From JBEKHI01 sp050012355 (GTDB lineage Bacteria; Actinomycetota; Actinomycetes; Streptosporangiales; Streptosporangiaceae): a stretch of DNA of 14,445 nt. Under the pieces are notes generated by a model, which worked only from the letters and a program-made list of their open reading frames with translations, searched no databases and was not told the DNA's origin. The position numbers were made by a program, and so were the translations under genes. Shown piece after piece: positions 1 through 7,296 of the stretch. The stretch is from NCBI GenBank assembly GCA_050012355.1, contig JBEKHI010000204.1, positions 1 to 14,445 of the forward strand, in the 5' to 3' direction. The first letter of the stretch is position 1; each line of letters opens with the position of its first letter.

Positions 1-2
1 GG

Positions 3-320
3 AAGCTGGTGGAGGCGGGAAAGACGTTCGGCTTGAGCCGCGCGGCCATCATCGCGCGGATCATCCTGCCCGCGGCGCTCCCGTCGATCCTGGTGGGCGT
101 CCGTTCCTCGATGGGCGTAGCCCTGCTCGCCCTGATCGTGGCCGAGCAGGTCAACAGCTCCGCCGGCATCGGGCACATCATCTACGTCGCGTCCAACTCG
201 CTGCGTATCGACCTGATCATGGTCGGAATCATCATGTACGCGGTCCTGGGCTTGCTGGTGGACATCCTGATGAGACTCATCGAGCGCTACTCGATGCCCT
301 GGCTGGACCGGGCCCGATGA
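3..320 (+). CDS. ABC transporter permease, SsuC/TauC type (3' fragment)
   Basis: This is the C-terminal 105 codons of an inner-membrane permease; the gene begins before the window and is open from the first complete codon. It carries the cytoplasmic EAA loop that docks on the ATPase (EAGKTFGLSR followed by an IILPAALPSIL helix start), then two hydrophobic segments, GVALLALIVAEQV and LIMVGIIMYAVLGLLVDILM, and ends in a short basic tail. This arrangement is typical of permeases of the sulfonate/taurine/nitrate/pyrimidine ABC importer group (BPD_transp_1). Its TGA overlaps the ATG of the ATPase gene by 4 bp, so the two are translationally coupled. The family assignment is solid, but the substrate cannot be read from this fragment. 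Confidence 0.9.
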   Translation, partial: KLVEAGKTFGLSRAAIIARIILPAALPSILVGVRSSMGVALLALIVAEQVNSSAGIGHIIYVASNSLRIDLIMVGIIMYAVLGLLVDILMRLIERYSMPWLDRAR

Positions 321-1114
321 ATAGAACGGGCCCGGCAAGCCGGGAAGACGTACGGGTGGCCGAGGACCTGCACGTCATCAAGCTCACCGGCATCTCGAAG
401 TCCTTCGGCGCGAGGCGAGTGCTCGAGGACATCAGCCTGACCGTGCGCAAGGGCGAGTTCATCGCGCTGCTGGGCGCCTCCGGGTCGGGAAAGACGACTC
501 TGCTGCGCATTCTCAGCTCGCTCGATCTCGCGACCAGCGGAGAACTCGAGGTCGCGCAGAACAGGTCCGTCGTCTTCCAGGAGCCGAGGCTGTTGCCGTT
601 CCGCAAGGTTCGCGGGAACGTGACGCTCGGGCTGTCGGGGAAGCAGCGCCGCGCGGCCGATCCGCTCGCCGCGCTCGCCGAGGTCGGGCTGGCCGGCCAC
701 GCGGATGCCTGGCCCAAGAGCCTGTCCGGCGGCGAGGCGCAGCGCGTGGCACTGGCCCGCGCGCTGATCCGGGCGCCGGACCTGCTCCTGCTTGACGAGC
801 CGTTCGCCGCGCTTGACGCGCTCACGCGGGTCAAGATGCAGAGCCTCGTTCTCGGGCTCTGGCAGCGTCACTTGCCTGGTGTCGTCTTCGTGACCCACGA
901 CGTCGACGAGGCGGTCGCGCTCGCCGACCGGGTGCTGGTCCTCAAGGAGGCCAGGATCTCGGTTGACCTGCGGCTGGAGGCGGAGCGCCCGAGAGACCGC
1001 ACATCCAGTGAGTTTTCCGGCACCCGAAGCCGGCTGCTCGCCGCGCTGGGCGTGACCGAACAATCCCACCGAGGCCCGGCCGCGCCCGGGATCGGCGATC
1101 AGGAGGAGAAATGA
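317..1114 (+). CDS. ABC transporter ATP-binding protein, SsuB/TauB type
   Basis: This 265-residue cytoplasmic ATPase powers the importer encoded around it. All nucleotide-binding motifs are intact: Walker A GASGSGKT (53-60), Q-loop Gln88 (VVFQEPRLLPF), signature LSGGE (136-140), Walker B LLLLDE (156-161), D-loop at ALDAL and switch His194 (VFVTHDVDEA). The QEPRLLPW/F-like Q-loop is typical of SsuB/TauB/NrtD ATPases. The first ~18 residues precede the usual family start, so a downstream GTG near 356 is possible, but the ATG with 4-bp overlap fits the coupling seen throughout the operon. The last ~45 residues after the ATPase core are variable. Stop and start overlap the binding-protein gene (ATGA). 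Confidence 0.95.
   Translation: MNRTGPASREDVRVAEDLHVIKLTGISKSFGARRVLEDISLTVRKGEFIALLGASGSGKTTLLRILSSLDLATSGELEVAQNRSVVFQEPRLLPFRKVRGNVTLGLSGKQRRAADPLAALAEVGLAGHADAWPKSLSGGEAQRVALARALIRAPDLLLLDEPFAALDALTRVKMQSLVLGLWQRHLPGVVFVTHDVDEAVALADRVLVLKEARISVDLRLEAERPRDRTSSEFSGTRSRLLAALGVTEQSHRGPAAPGIGDQEEK
1101..1108 (+). promoter_or_regulatory. Strong ribosome binding site for the substrate-binding protein
   Basis: AGGAGGAG lies 2 bp before the ATG at 1111, inside the end of the ATPase gene; the first AGGAGG is 4 bp upstream of the ATG. It is the strongest Shine-Dalgarno sequence in the operon. This fits a binding protein that must be made in excess over its permease and ATPase, and it fixes the start at 1111. 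Confidence 0.75.
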
Positions 1115-2205
1115 CAGTGTCCAACTGGAGTCGGCGGCGATTCGTCCTGACGGCCGCGACTGGCCTGCCGGCCGCGGCGCTGGCGGCGTGCAGCAGTAGC
1201 GGTAGCTCGGCGACTAGCTCAGCGAAGACGGCGACCTCTGGTTCCGGTGTGACGATCACCGTCGGCCAGGAGGGCTCTGATACCCAGGCTGGGTTCGACG
1301 CGTCAGGCCTGTTCACCGGCACGTCGTACACGATCCGTTACGCGACCTTTGCCAGCCCGACCGACATCCTGACGGCGCTGGCCAAAGGGGATGTCGACGT
1401 CGCCAACAACGTGGCCCAGTGGACCGCGACGCAGGCGGCCGCCGCCGCGACCCCGGTCTGGACGCCGGCGACCGCGCCCTACAAGAACATCCTGGTCAGC
1501 GCCCCCGGCAGCCCCGAGCACTACGCCCGGTTCGTCGTCGCCGCGTCGCGGCAGTCCGGCATCACCAGCATCGAGCAGGCCAAGCACAAGCGCTGGGGTA
1601 TTATCCCCGGTTCCTCGCTGGAGCTGTTCGCCTACGTCGTCCTAGACAAGCTCGGCTGGTCCGTGAAGGACATCGACGTCGTCAGCCTGGACGCCACCGA
1701 CCAGGTGCTCGCGGTCCAGAACGGCCAGGTGGATGTGCTGTTCAACGTGATGGACAACCTGGTGACCGCGCTGGCGCAGGGCGCGAAGGTCATCGGCACG
1801 GCCTACGACTACGGCCTGACCATCTACACCGGCTTCCTGGCCAACGAGAACTCGCTCAACAGCGCGGCCAAGGGCAAGGCGCTGGAAGACTTCACCAAGC
1901 GCATGGTCGAGTACCAGAACTGGTACAACACCCATCCCGCGCCGGCCCAGGCGGCGGACGTCCAGTTCGAGGACCTGACCGCGGCCGAGGCGAAGGCCGT
2001 GTGGGAGTACGCCCGGGTGATCCCCGAGGCGCCCTCGGCCGCCATCGCCACGTACTCGCAGTCGCTGGTCGACTTCGCCGTCAAGGCCGGATTGCTCGAC
2101 AAGCAGGTCGACGCGGCCGGGCTGCTCGACGACCGGTACGCCAGCGCCATCAACGCGACGGTGAAGAGCACGAACCTGCTCGCCAACCTGCAGGCCTCCT
2201 ACTGA
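1111..2205 (+). CDS. Tat-exported lipoprotein, ABC substrate-binding protein (SsuA/TauA/NMT1-like)
   Basis: This 364-residue extracytoplasmic solute-binding protein is the third component of the importer. The N-terminus has a twin-arginine motif (SRRRFVL, 7-13), a hydrophobic stretch and a lipobox LAAC with Cys27, so it should be exported folded and lipid-anchored. A Ser/Thr/Gly linker follows. The mature part opens with a beta strand GVTITVGQEG and carries the family-typical segment DILTALAKGDVDVAN (ligand-site lobe 1) and GQVDVLFNVMDNL (lobe 2). The whole resembles the periplasmic-binding-protein group used for alkanesulfonates, taurine, nitrate and thiamine precursors. The ligand is not predictable from sequence alone. 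Its TGA shares one base with the next ATG (TGATG). Confidence 0.88.
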   Translation: MTVSNWSRRRFVLTAATGLPAAALAACSSSGSSATSSAKTATSGSGVTITVGQEGSDTQAGFDASGLFTGTSYTIRYATFASPTDILTALAKGDVDVANNVAQWTATQAAAAATPVWTPATAPYKNILVSAPGSPEHYARFVVAASRQSGITSIEQAKHKRWGIIPGSSLELFAYVVLDKLGWSVKDIDVVSLDATDQVLAVQNGQVDVLFNVMDNLVTALAQGAKVIGTAYDYGLTIYTGFLANENSLNSAAKGKALEDFTKRMVEYQNWYNTHPAPAQAADVQFEDLTAAEAKAVWEYARVIPEAPSAAIATYSQSLVDFAVKAGLLDKQVDAAGLLDDRYASAINATVKSTNLLANLQASY

Positions 2206-2711
2206 TGCCGGGCGAGGACCCGGTGGTCCTTGCCGCGCGGGACGCGACGCTCGCGGCCCTCGTGGAGCAGATCTATCCCGAGACTGACTGGGGGCCAGGC
2301 GCGAAACGGCTCGGCCTGGCGACAGCGGTCAGGGAACTGGCCAGCGGACCCGCGGGCCGAGGCCTGGACTCCTACCGGCAGCCGCCCTTCGCCGAGGCCG
2401 ACGTGCCCGGGCTCGGCTGGCAGTGGCAGGCGACGTATCTGGAGGCACTCGACTACGGACTCGACGTCGTGCAGCGGTGGTCGCTCGACTCCCGGCGGGT
2501 CCCGTTCGCGGATCTTCCGCCGGCGGAGCAGTTTCGCGTGGTGGCCGCGCTCGAGGACGGCACCCAGCCCGGCTTCGCTCTGGTGAGCTCGCGAGCGTTC
2601 TTCGGGTTGCTGTACGGCTACGTGTTCGACGCGCTGTTCGTGACACCTACGTCGGGCGGATATTCGCTGGACGCCGCCTGGGACCGTCTGGCGGGCAGGC
2701 AGCAACCGTGA
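2205..2711 (+). CDS. Gluconate 2-dehydrogenase subunit 3-like protein (small partner of GMC oxidoreductase)
   Basis: This is a 168-residue protein. The segment IYPETDWGPGAKRLG (23-37) matches the family's 'iiP-x(n)-pGAxxxGv' start, and the end (SSRAFFGLLYGYVFDALF, then TSGGY and W159) matches the FF-L-(x)-GG-W pattern of gluconate 2-dehydrogenase subunit 3. Known members form a complex with a GMC-type FAD subunit, and the GMC gene here starts 4 bp inside this one. Many relatives carry a Tat signal that exports the complex, but this protein has no signal peptide. I therefore infer a cytoplasmic complex. The start ATG at 2205 overlaps the previous stop by one base; no strong Shine-Dalgarno is visible, so translation is probably by coupling. 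Confidence 0.72.
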   Translation: MPGEDPVVLAARDATLAALVEQIYPETDWGPGAKRLGLATAVRELASGPAGRGLDSYRQPPFAEADVPGLGWQWQATYLEALDYGLDVVQRWSLDSRRVPFADLPPAEQFRVVAALEDGTQPGFALVSSRAFFGLLYGYVFDALFVTPTSGGYSLDAAWDRLAGRQQP

Positions 2712-4372
2712 ATAACACCAGTGACGTGCTGATCGTCGGCTACGGGTGGGCCGGAAGCCTGATGGCCGCCCAGTTGGCCGCCCGCGGGCTGGAAGTCACC
2801 GTCCTGGAGCGCGGAACCGACCTCCGTTCGCGATCATGCGGTCATTTTCATGGCCAAGGGCAGGGACGGCGCCCGCACGACCGGACCCAGAACGCCGCGG
2901 CCGAGACGTTCACGCTGCGTCACGCGGAGCGCGACCGGGCGCTGCCCATCCGCCGGATGGGAGCGTTCCTGGCCGGTTCCGGAGCCGGCGGCGGGGGAGT
3001 GCTATGGGGAGGCATCAGCCCCCGGTACGCACCCGAGTCATTCACGGTCCCGGACAGCTATCACGAGCTGATCCGCGCCGACGATGAGCTGCACGGCATC
3101 ACGATGAGCGACTGGCCGGTCGGCTACGACGACCTCGAGCCCTGGTACACCGAGTTCGAGCAACTGGTGGGCGTGTCCGGGGAAAACACCGGGCGGCGCA
3201 GCGCGCCCTACCCGCTGAACCCGGCCTCGGCGACCGAGGTGGCCGGGATCTTCCGGCGCGCGGCGGAGGAAGCCGGACTGGACCCGGCGCCGCTCCCGAT
3301 GGCCGAGATCGTCGAGCCCTACACCAACCCGCTCGCGGTCACCCGCGCGCCGTGCGACATCTTCGGCACGACGCTGGCGACGCCGCTGAACACCGTGGAT
3401 CCCTTCACCCGAGCGAGCGGCCGGCTGACGCTGGTCACCGGCGCGCAGGTGCGGCGCGTCGAGCACGACGGCCGCCAGGTCACCGGCGTCCGCTATGTGA
3501 AGGACGGCCGCGAGGTCGTTGTTACCGCGGACCGGTATGTCCTCGCCGCGTGGGCGCTCAACAACATCCGGCTGCTCCTGCTGTCGGGGATCGGCGCGCC
3601 GTACGACCCGCGCGAGAACACCGGGGTCATCGGCCGGGGCCTGTCCAACCACCTGACCTTCGGGGCGGCGGGCTTCTACCCGGGCCGGGTGATCGACAAC
3701 TCGCTGAAGACCAGCGCTGGCTGGATCGTGTCACGCTACGAGAACCGGCGCGCACCAGGGGACGAGCGGTATGTCGGTGGCGCGCAACTGCACTGCTCGA
3801 ACCTCGAGCTGAAGCCGAAGGCCGATCTGCTGGTACCCGCGGCGGGGCGCCGCTGGGGGCGGGACTGGAAGGAGTCACTCCGCCGCTACGGGCGCTCCAG
3901 CGTCCGCGTCACCATCACCGGCGAGGTGGTCGCGCACCGGTCCCGCTATGCCGACCTTGACCCGGCCTACCGGGACGCCTGGGGTGATCCGCTGCTCCGG
4001 CTCACCTACGACTGGACGGCCAACGAGCGCCGCCTGGCGCACGCGATCGGCGCGGAGGCGCGGCGCATCCTGGCCGGGTCCGGTGCCACGCCCGTCGAGG
4101 TGCGGGACACCCTCTCGCCCACGTACGACTGCGCGACGTACCAGAACTCGCACCTGGCCGGCGGAGCCGTCATGGGGACCTCGCCGCGTGACTCGGCCGT
4201 CGACGCCGAACTGCGCAGCTGGGACCTGGACAACCTGTGGGTCGTCGGGGCGTCGAGTTTCCCGAGAAATGCCTCGCCCAATCCGACCGCGACCGTCGGA
4301 GCGCTCGCGCTGCGGGCGGCGGCCGCGGTCGCACAGACCCTGCAACCGGAGGGAAATATTACGTGCAGCTGA
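2708..4372 (+). CDS. GMC-type FAD oxidoreductase (glucoside-3-dehydrogenase / pyranose-oxidase-like)
   Basis: This 554-residue flavoprotein probably oxidises a sugar, glycoside or sugar acid hydroxyl to a ketone. The N-terminus has the FAD Rossmann motif GYGWAG (11-16) with Glu34 in VLERG to bind the adenosine ribose. A Gly-rich stretch, SGAGGGGVLWGG, occupies the usual second FAD-contact position. The C-terminus has the GMC signature: His482 in QNSHLAGGAVMGTSP and Asn525 in ASPNPTATVGALALR, corresponding to the catalytic His/Asn pair of pyranose oxidases. With the subunit-3 partner this matches the architecture of glucoside-3-dehydrogenases and gluconate dehydrogenases, but no cytochrome c subunit is encoded nearby. 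The GTG start at 2708 gives a 4-bp overlap. The acceptor and the oxidised position are unknown. Confidence 0.88.
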   Translation: MNNTSDVLIVGYGWAGSLMAAQLAARGLEVTVLERGTDLRSRSCGHFHGQGQGRRPHDRTQNAAAETFTLRHAERDRALPIRRMGAFLAGSGAGGGGVLWGGISPRYAPESFTVPDSYHELIRADDELHGITMSDWPVGYDDLEPWYTEFEQLVGVSGENTGRRSAPYPLNPASATEVAGIFRRAAEEAGLDPAPLPMAEIVEPYTNPLAVTRAPCDIFGTTLATPLNTVDPFTRASGRLTLVTGAQVRRVEHDGRQVTGVRYVKDGREVVVTADRYVLAAWALNNIRLLLLSGIGAPYDPRENTGVIGRGLSNHLTFGAAGFYPGRVIDNSLKTSAGWIVSRYENRRAPGDERYVGGAQLHCSNLELKPKADLLVPAAGRRWGRDWKESLRRYGRSSVRVTITGEVVAHRSRYADLDPAYRDAWGDPLLRLTYDWTANERRLAHAIGAEARRILAGSGATPVEVRDTLSPTYDCATYQNSHLAGGAVMGTSPRDSAVDAELRSWDLDNLWVVGASSFPRNASPNPTATVGALALRAAAAVAQTLQPEGNITCS

Positions 4373-5301
4373 TCATCGCCGGATACACGGCCGCTCCAGC
4401 AGACCCGCGGGACAGGCTCGCCTACTACGAGAAGCTCGTGTCGGTACCAGCCGCGGCCGGACTGGAGTTCGGCTGGACGTCGGCCGAGGCGGCCGCTGGC
4501 CTGGCGGATGTGCTCGACCTGCTGCCGCCGGCCTGGTCGGTGACGCTGAACGACATCACCGGGACGTTCCAGGCCTCGGTCAGCAGCCCGAAATCCGGCC
4601 TCGCCTCACCGGACGAGGACGGGCGCGCGGCCGCGGTCGCGATGGCGGGCGAGCTGGCGGGCTCCGTGCGCGCGATCAACGACAAGCAGAACCGCCAGGC
4701 CATAACGGCGGTGGAGATTCACTCCGCCCCCGGCTTCGCCAACCGGGTCCTGCAGCCCGACGCGGGAGCCTTCGCACGGTCCCTCGCCGAGGTGGCCAGC
4801 CTGGACTTCGGCGGCGCGGAGGTGCTCGTCGAGCACTGTGACGCCTTCGTGCCCGGTCAGCCGCCCGCGAAGGGATTCCTGAGCCTGGAAGAGGAGATCG
4901 AGGCGCTCGCGGGCGGCCCGATCGGGCTCAGCCTCAACTGGGGCCGCTCGGCCATCGAGTTGCGCGACGGCGACCGGGTCATCGAGCATGTCGACGCCGC
5001 CCTGGGGTCAGGCCTGCTGCGGGCCGTCACGTTCTCCGGCGCCGGCGGCGCGCAGACGGCCTACGGCGCGCCGTGGGCCGACTCCCACCTGCCGTTCGCG
5101 GACCCTCTCGATGTCGGCTACGCCGAACCGTCGTCCCTGATGACGTGCGCGCGAGTCACCGAAGTCCTGAGCCGGCTCGAGCAGTGGGACGGCTCCTTCA
5201 TCGCCGTCAAGACCAACTGGCCGCGGGACCGCACCGATCCGGCTGAGCGGGCGGCGTCCGTCGCGGCGAACTTCGAGACCTTCACCAGCCTCCTGAAATG
5301 A
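4363..5301 (+). CDS. DUF4862-type protein, probable TIM-barrel sugar enzyme
   Basis: This is a 312-residue cytoplasmic protein. From memory of the family it matches DUF4862: an opening strand QLIIAGYTAAP, the motif VEIHSAP (117-123), VEHCDAFVPGQPPAKGF (156-172), GLSLNWGRSAIE (188-199) and APWADSHLP (236-244). The regularly spaced acidic and His residues on strand ends (Glu118, His120, Glu157, His158, Asp160, Asn192, Asp240, His242) look like a metal-binding barrel mouth similar to xylose-isomerase-like epimerases. This structural reading is inference, and no reaction is known to me for the family. The GTG at 4363 has GGAGGG at 4348-4353 in front and overlaps the GMC gene by 10 bp; an earlier in-frame start would cut far into that gene. 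Confidence 0.7.
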   Translation: MQLIIAGYTAAPADPRDRLAYYEKLVSVPAAAGLEFGWTSAEAAAGLADVLDLLPPAWSVTLNDITGTFQASVSSPKSGLASPDEDGRAAAVAMAGELAGSVRAINDKQNRQAITAVEIHSAPGFANRVLQPDAGAFARSLAEVASLDFGGAEVLVEHCDAFVPGQPPAKGFLSLEEEIEALAGGPIGLSLNWGRSAIELRDGDRVIEHVDAALGSGLLRAVTFSGAGGAQTAYGAPWADSHLPFADPLDVGYAEPSSLMTCARVTEVLSRLEQWDGSFIAVKTNWPRDRTDPAERAASVAANFETFTSLLK

Positions 5302-6320
5302 GAGAGTCCATGAGCAGCACCGAACGGCCCAGGCTGGCCGTCGTGGGCAGCAGCCACTGGCACCACAAGTTCTACCGCGAGACGATCGCCCGGGAATCCG
5401 AGGTCGTCGCGTACTCCGATCCGTCTCCGCACAAGATCGAGGAGGTGCGGGACTTCTACGGCGACACCGGCCACCTCGACTGGCATGAGCTGCTGGACGA
5501 GAGCCTGGCCCTGGACGGAGTGGTGGTCCTGGCTCCGCACGACGAGATGAAGGACGTCTGCCTGGCGTTCATCGCGCGGAAGATCCCGATAATCCTGGAG
5601 AAACCCGGTGGCATCTCCGCCAGCGAGGTCGGCGAGATCCGGGCCGCCGCCCGCGCCGGTGACGTGCCCGTCGCGGTCGCGTTCATCCAGCGGGCCGGCA
5701 ACCTCTGGAAGCACCTGCAGAAGGTCGGGACGCTCGATTACGCGACGTTCCTCTTCCAGTCCGGCCCGCCCGAGCGCTACATCAACCAGAGCCCGTGGGC
5801 GCTGGAACGCGTGCACGCCGGCGGCGGCTCGTTCATCAACCTGGCCGTGCACTACATCGACCTGTTCCTGGCCGCGACCGGAGCCACCTCGGTCACCGTC
5901 CAGGCGCAGGCGCAGTACCGGCTGTCCGCCGCGTACGACGTGGAAGACCGGCTCACCGCGCTGGTCAGCACCGGCGACGGCGTTTCCGCCGTGATCGAGG
6001 TGGGCTACGCCTTCCCGTCCTCACCGGATGTCCGCTATCTCGCGTATACGGCGCGGGGCACCGACGGCTTCATGGCGATCGACCGCAACGGCGACATCGC
6101 GATGACTTCGGCGGCCAGCGGCGAAACCGCCATCGTCAGCGAGAACGTAGATTCCGGACCGCTCACCGGGATCTTCATCCACGAGGCGGTGACCGGCGTC
6201 AAGGCCGGATTCCCGGGACTGCCGGGGATCGCGGACCTGCATCGCGCCATGCAGGTCGTCGACGCGGCCTACGAGAGCGCGTACACCGGCAAGTCCGTGA
6301 CGGCGGCCATCTCGTGGTGA
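5298..6320 (+). CDS. Gfo/Idh/MocA-family NAD(P)-dependent oxidoreductase
   Basis: This 340-residue protein probably interconverts hydroxyl and keto groups on a sugar or cyclitol, or uses NAD as a transient hydride store. The N-terminal Rossmann strand is present (PRLAVVGSSHWHH, 11-23), followed by VVAYSDPSPHK, where Asp41 suggests NAD preference. The family's EKP motif is at 101-103, and the GGGSFINLAVHYIDLF segment carries the active-site His185. The usual GxGxxG loop reads GSSHWH, which is unusual. The ATG at 5298 overlaps the previous stop (ATGA). A second in-frame ATG at 5310 has a purine-rich GAGAG just in front and could be the real start. The gene lies between DUF4862 and the cyclase gene, consistent with a keto-sugar intermediate. 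Confidence 0.88.
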   Translation: MRESMSSTERPRLAVVGSSHWHHKFYRETIARESEVVAYSDPSPHKIEEVRDFYGDTGHLDWHELLDESLALDGVVVLAPHDEMKDVCLAFIARKIPIILEKPGGISASEVGEIRAAARAGDVPVAVAFIQRAGNLWKHLQKVGTLDYATFLFQSGPPERYINQSPWALERVHAGGGSFINLAVHYIDLFLAATGATSVTVQAQAQYRLSAAYDVEDRLTALVSTGDGVSAVIEVGYAFPSSPDVRYLAYTARGTDGFMAIDRNGDIAMTSAASGETAIVSENVDSGPLTGIFIHEAVTGVKAGFPGLPGIADLHRAMQVVDAAYESAYTGKSVTAAISW

Positions 6321-7273
6321 CGAGTTACGCTCGGCTGAGGGAGCGAACCGACGGCCCGCCGGGGTCGAGCTGGGGGATGTTCGGACAGCGGGGCATGGCT
6401 GACCTCGTCGGGGCGGCGCAGGTGCGAGAGGCCGCTCAGTCCATCGTCAGCGGCGAGGTCTTCAATCTCGATTACCCGCTCGACGCGTTCCAGCCGTCAA
6501 TTTTCCCCGAGCGGCATCCCTACCGGCACGAGATCTTCCGGATCAACAGCACCGTGATTGACGACTACGTCGACCAGCTTTACCTTCAGGGCTCAAGTCA
6601 GGTCGATGGCCTGCGGCACGTCAGGGACTACGGATTCGGCCACTACAACGGGGTCCCGGCCGACCGCCTGACCGTCGGCACGGGTGAGCTCGGGATCCAG
6701 CTGTGGGCGGAGAAACCGATCGTCGGCCGGGCTCTGCTGATCGACCTCGAGGGCGCGGCACGCGGCGATGGCCGCCCGATCGATCACGCCGCGGGCGAAG
6801 CGATCGAGTTCGCCGCGATCCAGCGGGCGCTGACGATACAGGGGGCGGACGTCCGTCCTGGAGACATCGTGCTGCTGAACACCGGCTGGTCGGCGTGGTA
6901 TCTCGGCCTGCCCGAGCACGCCCGCGCCGAAGTCCGTGGCCGCGCTGTCTATACCGGCGTCTACCCGGACCCGGCGTTCGTCGCCTGGCTGTGGGACAGC
7001 CAGGTCTCCTTCCTCGGCTCCGATACCGTCTCCGTCGAGGTCTTCCCCGCTCCGCCCGACCCGCCGTTCCTCGCCGACAGCCCGGAAAACAAGGGCCGTC
7101 TGCACGGACAGCTCATCGCCAGGCTCGGCCTGATGCTCGGCGAGCTCTGGAAACTCGAGGACCTGGTCGCGCACTCCCGGGCTACCGGCCGGTGGGACGC
7201 GCTGATTACCATCAAACCGCTGAACCTGACCGGCGCCGTCGGCTCGCCGCCGAACGCCGTGGCCGTGCGCTGA
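6317..7273 (+). CDS. Cyclase-family metal-dependent hydrolase (KynB-like fold, divergent motif)
   Basis: This 318-residue protein belongs to the putative-cyclase family that includes kynurenine formamidase, whose members hydrolyse amides, lactones or isatin-type rings. The core segment GSSQVDGLRHV (92-102) aligns with the family motif HxGTHxDxPxH. Asp97 and His101 are kept, while both upstream His positions are Gln (91, 95). A family-typical strand RPGDIVLLNTGWSAWY (180-195) follows, then FLGSDTVSVEVFP. The Q-x-D-G-x-x-H version marks a longer subfamily seen in bacteria and fungi, so the protein may still be active. A lactone or open-chain keto acid is a plausible substrate here (inference). 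The GTG start at 6317 overlaps the previous stop by 4 bp and no Shine-Dalgarno is visible; the preceding codon is also GTG. Confidence 0.8.
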   Translation: MTSYARLRERTDGPPGSSWGMFGQRGMADLVGAAQVREAAQSIVSGEVFNLDYPLDAFQPSIFPERHPYRHEIFRINSTVIDDYVDQLYLQGSSQVDGLRHVRDYGFGHYNGVPADRLTVGTGELGIQLWAEKPIVGRALLIDLEGAARGDGRPIDHAAGEAIEFAAIQRALTIQGADVRPGDIVLLNTGWSAWYLGLPEHARAEVRGRAVYTGVYPDPAFVAWLWDSQVSFLGSDTVSVEVFPAPPDPPFLADSPENKGRLHGQLIARLGLMLGELWKLEDLVAHSRATGRWDALITIKPLNLTGAVGSPPNAVAVR

Positions 7274-7296
7274 CCACCGATTGCGAAGTGACCGAC

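Noticed and set aside
287..1069. Long minus-strand open frames opposite the ABC ATPase, GMC, rhodanese and pyruvate kinase genes
   Set aside because: They lie opposite genes with complete conserved motifs and are Arg/Ala/Gly-rich translations without domain patterns, as expected from GC-rich codon bias.
1419..2204. Extended upstream version of the subunit-3 frame through the binding-protein gene
   Set aside because: The upstream translation is Arg/Gly-rich shadow sequence; the family-like part starts at the ATG at 2205, which overlaps the preceding stop.
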